Source: CAWCGU01 sp963838095
GTDB lineage: Bacteria > Actinomycetota > Thermoleophilia > Solirubrobacterales > 70-9
DNA: 64,000 bases
Assembly: GCA_963838095.1 (NCBI GenBank)
Contig: CAWIPO010000008.1
Location: 1-64,000 of the forward strand
Reading direction: 5' to 3'
Below, one piece after another: positions 1 to 9,106 of the stretch. Made by a program: the position numbers and the translations under genes. Below the pieces are notes generated by a model. That model had not been told where the DNA came from, searched no databases, and saw nothing but the letters and a program-made list of their open reading frames with translations. The first letter of the stretch is position 1; every line of letters starts with the position of its first letter.

Positions 1-727
1 GCGTGCAGGTGGTCGCGCAGCCCAACCGGGGCGTGTCGGCGGCACGCAACCGCGGAGCCGATGAGACGCACGGATCGCTGCTGGCCTTTCTCGACGCCGA
101 CGATGTGTGGCAGCCGGAACGCACCGAGCGAATGGTCGATGCGCTCAATCGCGATTCCGAGCTGGATGCTGTGCTGTCCGCGACACAGGTCGTCGACGCC
201 CAGCTCAAGCCGCTCTTCGTGTTGCGTCAGACCCCAGAGCTCGACCTGCGCTCGATCCTCCTCTACGAGGCGTCGGTCGTTTCGACGAGCTCCAACCTCT
301 TAATCCGAAGATCGGCATTCGAGGCTCTGGAGGGCTTCGATAGCCGGCTTTCGACCGCAGCGGACTTGGGTCTGCTCGTAAACCTCGTCGAATCGGGCGA
401 CTCGGCTACATCGACGAGCCGCTCACCCTGTACCGGCGCCACGAGGCGAATATGAGCCGCTCCATCGCTCCGATGGAGCACGACATGCGGCTGATCTACG
501 ACGAGCTGTTCGCGGAGAGAAGGTGCAAAGAGCTGCAAGGGATTCGCAGGCGCGCGTTTGCGCGGCTACACCGCGTACTCGCGGGCTCTTACTTCGGCGA
601 TTCTTCCTGGTCGGGATTCCTGCGGAACGCCGCGCTCAGCGTCGCACACCATCCAGCAGAGTTGGGCTACTTCCTCGCGCTGCCCATGCGTCGACTGCGC
701 GGTCGCCGAACCCCCACTCGCGCATGA
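1..727 (+). CDS. Family 2 glycosyltransferase, 5'-truncated and frameshifted
   Basis: The gene enters from outside the window and transfers a sugar from a nucleotide-sugar donor, probably in surface glycan assembly. The first residues read QPNRGVSAARNRG and then FLDADDVW, the acceptor-side and DxD-type metal-binding motifs of GT2 enzymes. The first frame (from position 3) drifts out near 380-400. The sequence GYIDEPLTLYRRHEANMS, the usual GT2 tail, is in another frame that runs to the stop at 727. One indel therefore splits the gene. Its 3' end overlaps the convergent GT4 gene. The GT2 assignment is firm; the sugar is unknown. Confidence 0.8.
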
Positions 728-1885
728 GCGGGCTCGGCAAGCGCTAAGTACCTGCCCACCGACTGCTCGGCTTATGGTGAAACGTTCCAGCACGGTTGCT
801 CGCAGCGATCTACCGAGCGCCTCCAACCGAGCAGGGTTCGCATAGACGTCACGAACGATTTCCGCGATCTCGGACCCGTCCGTGATCCTCGGCACTAGGA
901 ACGCGTTCCGACCATTTTCCAAATACTCATCGAAGTCTCCGACCCCCTCACACACGATTGCGCTCTTTCCGAGCAAGGCCATCTCCTTTACCACGCTATT
1001 GCTCGCTTCGGTCAGCGAGGGATGCACCAGTAGGTCGGAAGCTGCCATGTAGTCGACGAAATCCGTCCGAATCCCAGCATCGACGATCCGGTCGTCAAGG
1101 CGGTGCTCCTGTAAGAACGCCTCCAGTACCACCTTCTCAGGCCCATCGTCCAACACGAACATGCGCAGATCCAAGCCCTCCCTGACGAGATCGCGAATAA
1201 CCGGGAAGACCAGCGCGTGACGCTTTAAGGGAATCAGGCGTGCGCTCATCATCAGGGTGAGGCGGGCGGGATAGCGCGCACGTATTGACGCCACAACCTG
1301 TGGGTCGGGCGCTGGGTACTGAGTGAAGTCGTACATGTAAGGCAGAACCACGACGCGATCCAGCTCAGCGTGCTCGGACAGGCGCATTCCCTCGTACACC
1401 CCAGTTGAGGGGACCACGATCGACCGCGCCAACCGGTTTATCACGGTGTCGAAGATTCGCTCCATGCGATTTCGCTCGAGATCAATGTGATCCCCTGGAA
1501 AGACGAAGTTGAAGTGATGACGGAATGCCACGACGCGTGCAGGCATGAAGTACTGGGCGAACACCGCGATGAGGTTTGCATGCTGCAGGTTCGAGAAGAC
1601 GGTCGTGATCCCACGCTCTCTACAGAACCAGATCAAGTGCCAGATCTGGCGCAGGTAGTAGACCGCGGAGGATCGCTTGGGTAGTGGGTGGGCGTGAGTC
1701 GGAACGCCTTGGCTGCTCAGGAAGGCGTGCAGTGGGCCTGCTTCGCTAGTTGTGAGCAACTCGATAGCAGCTCCTCGCCCACGGATCCCGAGGATGGTGG
1801 TTTCAAGCTGGACTGAGCGATTGTTCGAGGGGTAAAAAACCAGGATGTGCGCTCCGGGCACTTTCTCCCCCAAGTTTCGCGGCAT
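566..1885 (-). CDS. GT4-family glycosyltransferase
   Basis: Retaining glycosyltransferase (GT-B fold) likely acting in the cytoplasm on a lipid-linked glycan. The C-terminal donor-binding half shows LTLMMSARLIPLKRHA, then YMAASDLLVHPSLTEASNSVVKEMA, the E-x7-E type signature of GT4 enzymes. The N-terminal half has GITTVFSNLQHAN and FRHH. The last about 60 codons are low-complexity and run antisense to the neighbouring GT2 gene. A one-base shift near 760 would give a more natural end (VGRYLALAEPAHAR) with a stop at 667, so the true 3' end is uncertain. The start at 1885 is the first ATG; the divergent gene begins about 90 bases away. Confidence 0.8.
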   Translation of the reverse strand: MPRNLGEKVPGAHILVFYPSNNRSVQLETTILGIRGRGAAIELLTTSEAGPLHAFLSSQGVPTHAHPLPKRSSAVYYLRQIWHLIWFCRERGITTVFSNLQHANLIAVFAQYFMPARVVAFRHHFNFVFPGDHIDLERNRMERIFDTVINRLARSIVVPSTGVYEGMRLSEHAELDRVVVLPYMYDFTQYPAPDPQVVASIRARYPARLTLMMSARLIPLKRHALVFPVIRDLVREGLDLRMFVLDDGPEKVVLEAFLQEHRLDDRIVDAGIRTDFVDYMAASDLLVHPSLTEASNSVVKEMALLGKSAIVCEGVGDFDEYLENGRNAFLVPRITDGSEIAEIVRDVYANPARLEALGRSLRATVLERFTISRAVGGQVLSACRARSCASGGSATAQSTHGQREEVAQLCWMVCDAERGVPQESRPGRIAEVRAREYAV

Positions 1886-1970
1886 GCCCTTGGAAGGCTA
1901 ACGCGCACGGGCAAGCCGCTCACTAGGGACGCTTGGATTCAGCAATGCATTCTGCTGTAGCTTCGCGCGC

Positions 1971-3127
1971 GTGAGCTCGAGCCCAAGAACGGCCCCGTCG
2001 CACGCAGCTCGTGCGGTCTCACACTTCGCGCGCAGCGTGAGCTACCTGCACGGTCGGCCCGGGCCTCACCCTATGCACGGTCAGTTCGCCGAGGCGGTTG
2101 GCGGCGAGTTTGAGTTCGTGCAGACTTCAGGATGCGGTGGCAAGACCAAAATCGATCAAGGATCTACACGGCCATCAGCTGGCTCGTCTGCGCCGCGACG
2201 CTACCCGGTCGACGCAACTACGACGTCTTCCTAATTGACGGTATCCACGTCATGCCGGTAGTGATGAAACGGCTCTTCTTGAGTCGTAAGCAGAAGATAG
2301 TGGCTCATCTGGGCAGCCATACCATGTACTTCCTGTTGTCGCACCGCTTCAGCCGCCCAGTTGAGCGACTTCACCTCTGGGCGCTCCGCAGTTACGACGC
2401 GCTCCTCTGCGAGGGCGCCATGACGATGGAGATAGCTCACGAGCTGCTCCGTGATAGGTGCCCTCCGACATATCAGATATTCGGAGGCCCCTCTGCAGAG
2501 CGTGTCAAAGCTCTCCTGAAGGTGGAACCCGATCTCGAAAGCCGGAGGTTGATGTTCCTGTGGAGTGGGCCTGGCGAGTTCCGCATGCACTACAAGGGGC
2601 TCGACCTGATGATCGACGCGGTATCGATGGCTGCTGCCTCAGATCCACGGCTCGAATTCGACATCCTCGGAGATTGGGACGATGAGATCGTCGATGGCCT
2701 GACCACAGGCTGTCTCCGGAATGTCGAGAACGGGTTCGCTTCCAGGGTGAAGTTGAGCGGATCGACGACTGGTTGCGGCGGGCTTCGCTCTACGTGCATT
2801 GCGCGCGCGGCGACGCGTTTCCCACGGCCACCATCGAAGCGATGACCGCAGGATTGGTTCCGTTGGTCTCTCAGTGGACGGTACCCGTCAAATCGTGGCG
2901 GAAGTCTGCGATCGCCTCATCGCGCCGCTCGACGCTCGCGAAATCGCCGAGCGGATCTCGTGGTACTTCGCACTCGCAACAGCGGATCGAAAGGCGCTTT
3001 CCAGCAGAAGCCGCATCGCTGCCAGCCGGTATACACGACAAGCGCGGTAGTTCACTACCAGGCGACCTTCGAAGGTCTGCAAAGACCTTCGACTACCGGC
3101 GTGAAGTGGACGTCAGTACAGATGTGA
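1971..3127 (+). CDS. GT4-family glycosyltransferase, multiply frameshifted
   Basis: Reads as one glycosyltransferase spread over all three frames. The N-terminus (HFARSVSYLHGRPGPHPMHG) runs from a GTG at 1971. The middle (from about 2,130) contains VFLIDGIHVMPVVMK and FLWSGPGEFRMHYKGLDLM. The donor-site segment LYVHCARGDAFPTATIEAMT lies in a third frame at about 2,725-2,880. The tail REIAERISWYFALATADR lies in another, and the last residues again shift, ending at the TGA at 3127. At least three indels are needed. The order of segments is exactly that of a GT4 protein of about 380 residues, so sequence error is likelier than decay. It sits first in a run of three co-directional glycosyltransferases. 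Confidence 0.65.
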
Positions 3128-3143
3128 ACGGGACCGGTGCCCC

Positions 3144-4168
3144 GTGAGTTGGCCGGTGCATTTCTGGACACTGCGAAACCCGCCCGAAAGGTGGGATCCC
3201 GACCTGCAACCTAGCCGTTTCCTGTCGGGTTACGGCCACAGCTTTCTCGAACTCTACGTGCGGCTGAACGCTCGCGGTCTTCCGGCAACAATCGGTCGGT
3301 GGCCCCCCGTTGGCTCGAGCGCCATCGTCGCCTCTCTTAAGGAACTCACCCAGTGGCGTGCCCGGGTGGCCCCAGGGCTGGCTACAAGGTTGGCACTTGC
3401 AGCGACTCGCTGTCCAACTGTGGTGCTGATACGCACTGATGTACCCCTTGAGTCGCAGCACCAAGGTACATCCGGACACAGATCATGCCAACAGGGCCAT
3501 CTATCACGAACCGAGCACGGCAGATCACGATGCCGCTGCTCCCGCAACGCGGATTGATCGGGCGCAGCGCGGATCGACACGAACGAATCGAGCGCGTGGC
3601 GCTAAAGGGCTACAGCCACAACCTTCCGGACTTCGTCCTCAATCCGGCATTCGGGGAGCGGCTCAGGGCGATGGATGTCGACCTGCGACTCGATACAGAG
3701 GCTGACAAGCCGCCACGATGGCACGAGTTCCAAGACGTCGACGTCGTAGTCTGCGTGCGACGTTTCCAGCCTAAATACGATACCGACGAACACTACCTTC
3801 GCAAACCCGCCACCAAGCTGATCAACGCTTGGTGTGCCGGCGTGATTCCAATCGTGGGCCCCGAAGCGGCCTACCTCGAGGAGATCGACGAAGGTCGGGA
3901 TGCGATCGTCGCCAGCGACGCTGATGGCATCGTGGCCGCTATTCAACGCCTGCGCAACCATCCCGAGCAGGTCCGCGAGCTACTCGCACGCGGCCGGGCC
4001 AAGGCAGCAAGGTGGACCACCGACACCGTTCTCGATCAGTGGCAGGAGCTTTTGAGCTCGGAGCTGCCCAGTGCAAACCGCATCGAGCCGTTGGCCTCCG
4101 CCGTTGCACACGTCCCAAGCATGGTGATCCAACGGGCGCTCAATGCCTTTCGCGGGCTGAGCAATTGA
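3144..4168 (+). CDS. Glycosyltransferase (GT-B, group 1-like), frameshifted
   Basis: Starts at GTG 3144 (MSWPVHFWTLRNPPERWDPD), 16 bases after the previous gene. A shift near 3,450-3,485 moves the frame. The second half contains DVDVVVCVRRFQPKYD, KPATKLINAWCAGVIPIVGPE and YLEEIDEGRDAIVASD, a donor-binding half similar to GT-B transferases that recognise the nucleotide sugar through a late Glu/Asp pair. It ends at TGA 4168, whose bases overlap the TTG start of the next transferase, implying translational coupling. No close family name can be given; the specificity is unknown. Local GC is lower than in the flanking housekeeping genes. Confidence 0.65.
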
Positions 4169-5360
4169 GTCAGTCACGCTCGACGTTTGCCGCACCGACC
4201 CGCCATGAACCTATCCGCGTCCTGTACGTCGTGGACAACTTGCAGGTAGGGGGGGTTCGTCAGGTTCTTTTTTCTCAAATCTCTGGGCTCGATCCGGCTC
4301 GGTTCGAAGTTGGGCTGCTTACGCTTGGCAGCGACCGCTCTGAAGCCCATGGGCTTCCGAGTCATGTCAGGTTGGTCGATCCTCCATATTCGCGCCCGTA
4401 CAGTTACGGGTTGCTCGCTTACGCGTCCGATGGATACCTATTGCACGCAGCAAGAAAGTTCGGAAAACAAGCCTTAAATGAAATCAGTCAAATCCGCCCC
4501 CACATACTCCATTTCCACACAAACCCTCGGGAGCTTGGGCTCGGGATTTTGGCAAAGCGTCGCGGTCGGATGGCACTTGTCTTTACTGATCACCAAGCGC
4601 GGATCAGACCCGGCGACTATTCGCGACATGCTCGGTTCGTACTTCGTGCGTCGTACCGCCGGCTGTATCGTCATTTCCACGTAATTTCCGTCGGGCCGAC
4701 CGTCGCCTGGGCCAATCGTGAGGCTGGCTTTTTGGATACCTACAAGCAACACATGTTGCTCGAGAATCAAGTTGATCTTCGCGTCTTTCACCCGCCAGCG
4801 ATGGGCCAGCCACCCGATGGGCCACTAAAGATCATCTACGTTGGCCGCATCCATGGTGGCAAGGGCATCGATACGCTGATCCGTGCTTTCGCACAGGTTC
4901 GGGTGGAGGAACCAGTGCGGCTCGTCTTGGTGGGGCCAGACGCAATGGGCGGCGCGATGCAGGCTCTTGCGACGGGTGTGTGACCGCACCCCTGGAGGTG
5001 GACTTCCTCGGTGCGCGAACCGACCTCCCGTCGCTGCTTCGTGGTGCGGCGATCGGCGTTCTTCCTTCGCGTCGCGAAGGCCTACCTCTGTCGCTCTTGG
5101 AGCAGATGGCGACTGGTCTCGCAGTCGTCGTCTCAGATATTCCTGAGAACACAGACATAGTCTCGGCCGAAGTCGATGGCCTCGTAGTGCCGCTGGATGA
5201 CCCCGATGCGCTGGCCGATGCGTTGCAGAGGTTGGTCCACGACGAGGGACTACGAATCAGGCTGGGCGAGAGGGCGCGAAAGACGGTCGAGCGCCGCGCA
5301 ACGACGGACGCGAACACGCAGCTTGCAGGGTTCTACGAGGCGGTTGCAGCCAGGGAATAA
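4165..5360 (+). CDS. GT4-family glycosyltransferase, frameshifted
   Basis: TTG 4165 overlaps the upstream stop and gives SQSRSTFAAPTRHEPIRVLYVVDNLQVGGVR..., the N-terminal glycine-rich loop of a GT4 enzyme. The first frame carries LKIIYVGRIHGGKGIDTLIRAF, the classical donor-domain entry, then stops at 4983. The protein resumes one base over with DFLGARTDLPSLLRGAAIGVLPSRREGLPLSLLEQMATG, containing the E-x7-E signature, and ends at 5360. One indel near 4,970 joins the two into a protein of about 398 residues, normal for the family. The 5' half looks clearly less GC-rich than the rest of the window. It converges on the ABC exporter genes. Confidence 0.8.
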
Positions 5361-5369
5361 CGCCTAGCC

Positions 5370-6107
5370 TCATGGCTGGTCGACCCGTGCAGGATGGTGC
5401 ACGGACTCATACGCCTCGAGGACCTCTGCCGTCGGGCCGAAGTCCCGCAGTGTTCCATTCTCCAGCCACATCACGCGGTCGCAGACTTCTGCCACCTGTT
5501 CGCGGTGGTGGCTGACGAAGATCACCGTGCGCCCGGAGCGATGCAGCCGCCCGATCTCCTCTAGGCAGCGCGCCTGGAACTCCCCATCGACGACGGCGAG
5601 CACCTCGTCGAAGACGTAGATGTCGGCGGGGAACTGCATCGCCACAGCGAACGAGAGCCGCGAGATCATCCCGCTCGAATAGCGCTTGACGGGAGTGTCC
5701 ATGTGACGCTCCAACTCGGCGAACGCCGCCACGGCGTCCATTCGCTTCTCGATCGTCCGGCGGGGAATCCGAAGCGAGGACGCGAACAAGGTGACGTTCT
5801 CCTGTCCGGTGAGCTCCGGGTGAAAGCCATGCCCGACCGAGAGCAGTGGCACGACGCGCCCGGCAACGGTCATCTCACCGCTCGACGGCAACGTGGTACC
5901 CGCGAGAATCTGGAGCAACGTCGATTTCCCGGATCCGTTGACCCCGACGATCCCAAGTGCCTCACCGCGATAGCAGGTGAAGTCGACGCCGGCGAGGGCC
6001 TCGAACTCCTCCAGCCCGGCTCCGCGGCCTAGAAGGCGCCGAGCCGTGAGTCGCAGGCTCTGATGCTCCCCAAGGCGGTAGCGCTTGCGCAGGCCTCGAG
6101 CCGACAC
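5370..6107 (-). CDS. Polysaccharide ABC exporter, ATP-binding subunit (Wzt/TagH-like)
   Basis: Powers export of a completed or lipid-linked glycan across the cytoplasmic membrane. Walker A is GVNGSGKST (residues 55-63), the signature is YSSGM (143-147), Walker B is IYVFDE (163-168), and a switch histidine follows in IFVSHH. At 245 residues it lacks the C-terminal carbohydrate-binding domain of long Wzt proteins, so it resembles KpsT/TagH-type short exporters that recognise the lipid rather than the chain end. GTG 6107 is the only in-frame start after the permease stop, 39 bases downstream. It forms an operon with the permease gene. Confidence 0.92.
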   Translation of the reverse strand: MSARGLRKRYRLGEHQSLRLTARRLLGRGAGLEEFEALAGVDFTCYRGEALGIVGVNGSGKSTLLQILAGTTLPSSGEMTVAGRVVPLLSVGHGFHPELTGQENVTLFASSLRIPRRTIEKRMDAVAAFAELERHMDTPVKRYSSGMISRLSFAVAMQFPADIYVFDEVLAVVDGEFQARCLEEIGRLHRSGRTVIFVSHHREQVAEVCDRVMWLENGTLRDFGPTAEVLEAYESVHHPARVDQP

Positions 6108-6146
6108 GGCGATCGGCGCTTCGAGGGTGTGGGAGGCGACCGGCCA

Positions 6147-7022
6147 TCAGATCACGTCAGCCATCGTGGGCTCGAGGCGGGTGAACAGACGCCAGCCCAC
6201 AAAGGCGATGACAGCTGTCGCGACCAATGACACGGCGATCGGCTCAAATGAAGCCTCGTAGTCGGACAGCAACATCCAGCGGGATGCTTCGATGACGCCA
6301 GTCAGCGGATTGAGACTCACGATCACGCGTATGGCGGGCGACAACTCGGCAAGCGAATAACCGATCGGCGCCAGGAAGACGCCCACTTGAAGCAGGAACG
6401 GAAGCGCGTTGTTGAGGTCGCGAAGACCGACCGCAAGCGCCGAGCTGATCGCCACGACACCCATCGTTAGAACCAAGAGCCACAGCAACGCAAGGGGGAG
6501 CAGCACCGCGCGGGCGGATAGATCGCCGGTGGCGGCTGCGGCGGCAAGGACAGCCGTCGCGGTGACGGCGTAGGACGGCAGCGAAGCGATCACGCCGGCG
6601 ATCGGGAAGGCGTGCCGAGGGCACGGCGTGAACCGCACGAAGTTGATGTTCGTCACCACGGAAGCTGTCCCTATCGTCATTGCCGCCTGGAAAAACGACC
6701 ACACGCTGAGGCCCGTGAGCGCGAACAGCGCATAAGGGACGCCGGCAGTCTGGACGTCTGCGATGTTTTGGAATGCGATTACTAAGCCGACCAGGAGCGC
6801 CAGCGGCTGGAACACGAGCCACAGCGGGCCGAGCGCAGATTGCTTGTACTTGACCTTGAAGTCGCGTCCGGCGAGGACGCGGATGATCGAGGCGTCGCCA
6901 GGGAGGTCGCGCAGCCGGATGCGTCGTTTCGCCGGCCGGATTACGCGTTCGACCGGCTGTTCGAGCGCGATCGCGTGAGTGCGTTCGCCCGCAGCTTGAG
7001 CTTGCAGCTCGATCTCGCTCAC
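6147..7022 (-). CDS. Polysaccharide ABC exporter, permease subunit (Wzm/TagG-like)
   Basis: Integral membrane half of the exporter. After a basic cytoplasmic N-terminus it has DFKVKYKQSALGPLWLVFQP, the amphipathic entry typical of Wzm/TagG/KpsM permeases, then about six hydrophobic spans, and SLNPLTGVIEASRWMLL before the last spans. Length 291 is slightly above the usual 260-280. It starts at GTG 7022. The ATPase gene follows directly. Together with the surrounding glycosyltransferases this points to export of a cell-surface polysaccharide or teichoic-acid-like polymer. Confidence 0.9.
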   Translation of the reverse strand: MSEIELQAQAAGERTHAIALEQPVERVIRPAKRRIRLRDLPGDASIIRVLAGRDFKVKYKQSALGPLWLVFQPLALLVGLVIAFQNIADVQTAGVPYALFALTGLSVWSFFQAAMTIGTASVVTNINFVRFTPCPRHAFPIAGVIASLPSYAVTATAVLAAAAATGDLSARAVLLPLALLWLLVLTMGVVAISSALAVGLRDLNNALPFLLQVGVFLAPIGYSLAELSPAIRVIVSLNPLTGVIEASRWMLLSDYEASFEPIAVSLVATAVIAFVGWRLFTRLEPTMADVI

Positions 7023-7100
7023 GTAGTCCCCGCTCGTCTTAGAGGTGTCAGTTTGTCCTGGGGCGCCAAGATACAGGCACTCTGGGTGAATGAGGGAGCT

Positions 7101-8399
7101 TTACCCGGGGCTTGCAACCCCACGCGCGCGGCGCTGAACAGGCGCGAGCCTGCCGGGTGTGGGTGCGGATCGCTGAGGGGCGCGCTCTGTTCGCCAGACC
7201 CACATCGTGGCGATGAGGCACAGCGCTATTGCCAGCAGATGCGTGCGGTAGCGGAAGCCGGTGCCGGCGTTGCCGGTGCTCAGCGCGTAGGCGACCAGTA
7301 GGAAGAACCCCAGGTAGATCAAGGGCCCTGCGCGGGAGAAGATCTCACCTCGGCGGCGGTAGATCGTCCGGATCAGCACGGCCAGCACGGCAAGTGCGAA
7401 CAGTCCGCCGATCGCGCCGAATCGCTGGCTGGCGCTCCCAAGTTGCCACACGTACGGCCGGAAGGTCACGTCCCAGATCCGAATCGGGAGGTTGGTGATC
7501 ACCTCCTCGCGGGTCGAGAAGTCGACCCGCTCCAACGAGAGGTTTGCGTCGGCGTCCGCCGCGTTCGCATCCTGTGACGCTTGCACGTTTTCCTCGAGGC
7601 TCTCGTCAGAGGAGGCCTCGAGCACCACCGGGGCCGCGATCGCGGCGAACATGACGACGATCGCGATCAGTGTCAATGCGCTGACCTCGTTCTTCCGTGT
7701 CGTCCGCAGCCCCGCGTGCAGCGTGATCGCCGCGCCGGCCGCGATCAGGAACCAGCCGGCGTAGGGCCGCGTCGCCACGCCCACGAGACACCCAGCGACG
7801 ATGATCGCCAGCGAGGTCATGTCCCCGCGTTTCCACATCCGTGCGCCGCCGAAGGCCACCAGGCCCTCGGCGAGGAACATCGGCGCCTCCTTGTGGAGGA
7901 TGCTGGAGAAGAAGAGGCCACTGGGCTCAATTGCCAGCACCCACGCCGCAAGGACGGCTGCTCGGGCTCCTGCGAGCTCGTAGACCGCGGTCGCGAGGAG
8001 CACGAGGCCAGCTACGGTGATTCCGACCTCCCCAAGGCGCAGCACGAACTCGGGCGAGTCGAACGCCCAGATCTGGACCGCGAGGACGAACTCGTGCAGC
8101 TCGCCCGTCAGCGCCGAAAGCCACTCGCCGGAGGCGAATGGGGATTGGGCGATCGCGGTCGCCTCGCGCAGAAACAGGACCTCGTCACCACCGCGAAGCT
8201 CGGAGCCGATCGAGGTCAGCGAGATGCCTGCGGCGACGGCCATCCGCAGGCCGGCGGCGATCGCGATTGGGACCCCGATGGCGAGCCCGGGGCGGCTACG
8301 ACCCAGGAGCCGCAGAAGCGCCCACAGGCCGTATGCCACCAGCAGCAAGGTGGCCGCGCCGGTCAGGATGTCGTAGATGGTCTGATCGGTTGCGAGCAT
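7101..8399 (-). CDS. Polytopic membrane protein, glycosyltransferase (GT39/87-like) candidate
   Basis: A 432-residue protein with about ten hydrophobic segments (VALLRLL..., ITVAGLVLLATAVYELAG, AAVLAAWVLAIEPSGLFFSS, and so on). The first external loop contains GGDEVLFLREATAIA, resembling the Asp/Glu-bearing loop of membrane glycosyltransferases that use polyprenyl-phosphate sugars. ILHKEAP and RPYAGW recur in such proteins. A long charged loop follows (DESLEENVQASQDANAADADANL). It lies upstream of the ABC exporter on the same strand. It could instead be a polymerase; without a profile search I cannot separate these. It starts almost head-to-head with the sigma-factor-like gene. Confidence 0.55.
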   Translation of the reverse strand: MLATDQTIYDILTGAATLLLVAYGLWALLRLLGRSRPGLAIGVPIAIAAGLRMAVAAGISLTSIGSELRGGDEVLFLREATAIAQSPFASGEWLSALTGELHEFVLAVQIWAFDSPEFVLRLGEVGITVAGLVLLATAVYELAGARAAVLAAWVLAIEPSGLFFSSILHKEAPMFLAEGLVAFGGARMWKRGDMTSLAIIVAGCLVGVATRPYAGWFLIAAGAAITLHAGLRTTRKNEVSALTLIAIVVMFAAIAAPVVLEASSDESLEENVQASQDANAADADANLSLERVDFSTREEVITNLPIRIWDVTFRPYVWQLGSASQRFGAIGGLFALAVLAVLIRTIYRRRGEIFSRAGPLIYLGFFLLVAYALSTGNAGTGFRYRTHLLAIALCLIATMWVWRTERAPQRSAPTPGRLAPVQRRARGVASPG

Positions 8400-8442
8400 G
8401 CGACTCTCCGAGGTGCGAAGGGTAACCTCGTGCTCAGGGGCA

Positions 8443-8904
8443 ATGGGCAGTTCAGGACGACACGGTGCGTACGTGGCCGACGTGTATGGCTTTCTCGCCT
8501 ACCGGCTCGGGTCGCGCACGCTGGCCGAAGAGTTGACGCGGGCCACATTCGAGCGCGCCCGGCTCGAGCGCTGGGTGCCGGATTCGGGTTCGGTGCATTC
8601 GCGGGTCGCGTTGCTCCGTATCGCCCGCCGCGTCTCGGACACACAAATGGGCGTCGGCGCGCGCCCCGAGGCCGACCTTGCGGTCGGCGTCGCGCTGACA
8701 GAGGCGCTGGCGGGTCTGGTGGCTCGCGAGCGCACGGTGCTGGCGCTCCGCTTCGGCAGCGGGCTCGCGGCGCTGGAGATGGCCGCGGTGCTCGGTCATG
8801 ACGAGGCGCGCGTACGCGCGCGGCTCTCACGCGCGCTGCGGCGTCTGCGGGTGGCGCTAGCTGAGCGCGACCAGCGCGACCAAGAGCAGCAGCAAGACGC
8901 CTGA
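8443..8904 (+). CDS. ECF-type RNA polymerase sigma factor-like protein
   Basis: About 153 residues. The N-terminal part (DVYGFLAYRLGSRTLAEELTRATFERA) matches region 2 of small sigma factors. The C-terminal part (ALAGLVARERTVLALRFGSGLAALEMAAVLGHDEARVRARLSRALRRLR) matches region 4, with a helix-turn-helix for -35 recognition. ATG 8443 is preferred over ATG 8398, which would overlap the divergent gene. Region 2 is less typical than in the second ECF factor at 29,783. Its 3' end overlaps the convergent one-TM gene at 8,857 by 48 bases, so a cis-antisense effect is possible. Confidence 0.72.
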   Translation: MGSSGRHGAYVADVYGFLAYRLGSRTLAEELTRATFERARLERWVPDSGSVHSRVALLRIARRVSDTQMGVGARPEADLAVGVALTEALAGLVARERTVLALRFGSGLAALEMAAVLGHDEARVRARLSRALRRLRVALAERDQRDQEQQQDA

Positions 8905-9102
8905 ACCGAGGCACGCCCAGGCTGCCACGAGGCTCGCCGGAGCATCGCCTCCGGCATCGCCCAGCATGATCTGGTCGACCTGCTCAGCGAGCGCAGGGGC
9001 GGGAGCGGGGCGTTCGCTGTCCAAGCGGGCGGCGACGCGCTCGATCTCGGCTAATTGCCGCGGCAGGATGCCGGGCTCGAGCTCGTCGCGAATTCCGGCC
9101 AT
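8857..9102 (-). CDS. Small one-TM protein downstream of MauE/redoxin gene
   Basis: 81 residues: a soluble helical N-terminus (MAGIRDELEPGILPRQLAEIERVAARLDSE), a Pro/Ala linker, then one C-terminal membrane span (LVAAWACLGSGVLLLLLVALVALS). It starts four bases after the stop of the MauE/redoxin gene, so it is almost certainly cotranscribed. The architecture (cytoplasmic helix plus C-terminal anchor) could suit an anti-sigma-like or scaffold protein, but no family is recognised. It overlaps the convergent sigma-like gene tail. Confidence 0.5.
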   Translation of the reverse strand: MAGIRDELEPGILPRQLAEIERVAARLDSERPAPAPALAEQVDQIMLGDAGGDAPASLVAAWACLGSGVLLLLLVALVALS

Positions 9103-9106
9103 CGCG

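Noticed and set aside
7581..8801. A 406-codon open frame on the plus strand
   Set aside because: It is antisense to the membrane glycosyltransferase-like gene and the start of the sigma-like gene, is full of Arg/Gly/His and has no domain; a GC-rich shadow frame.
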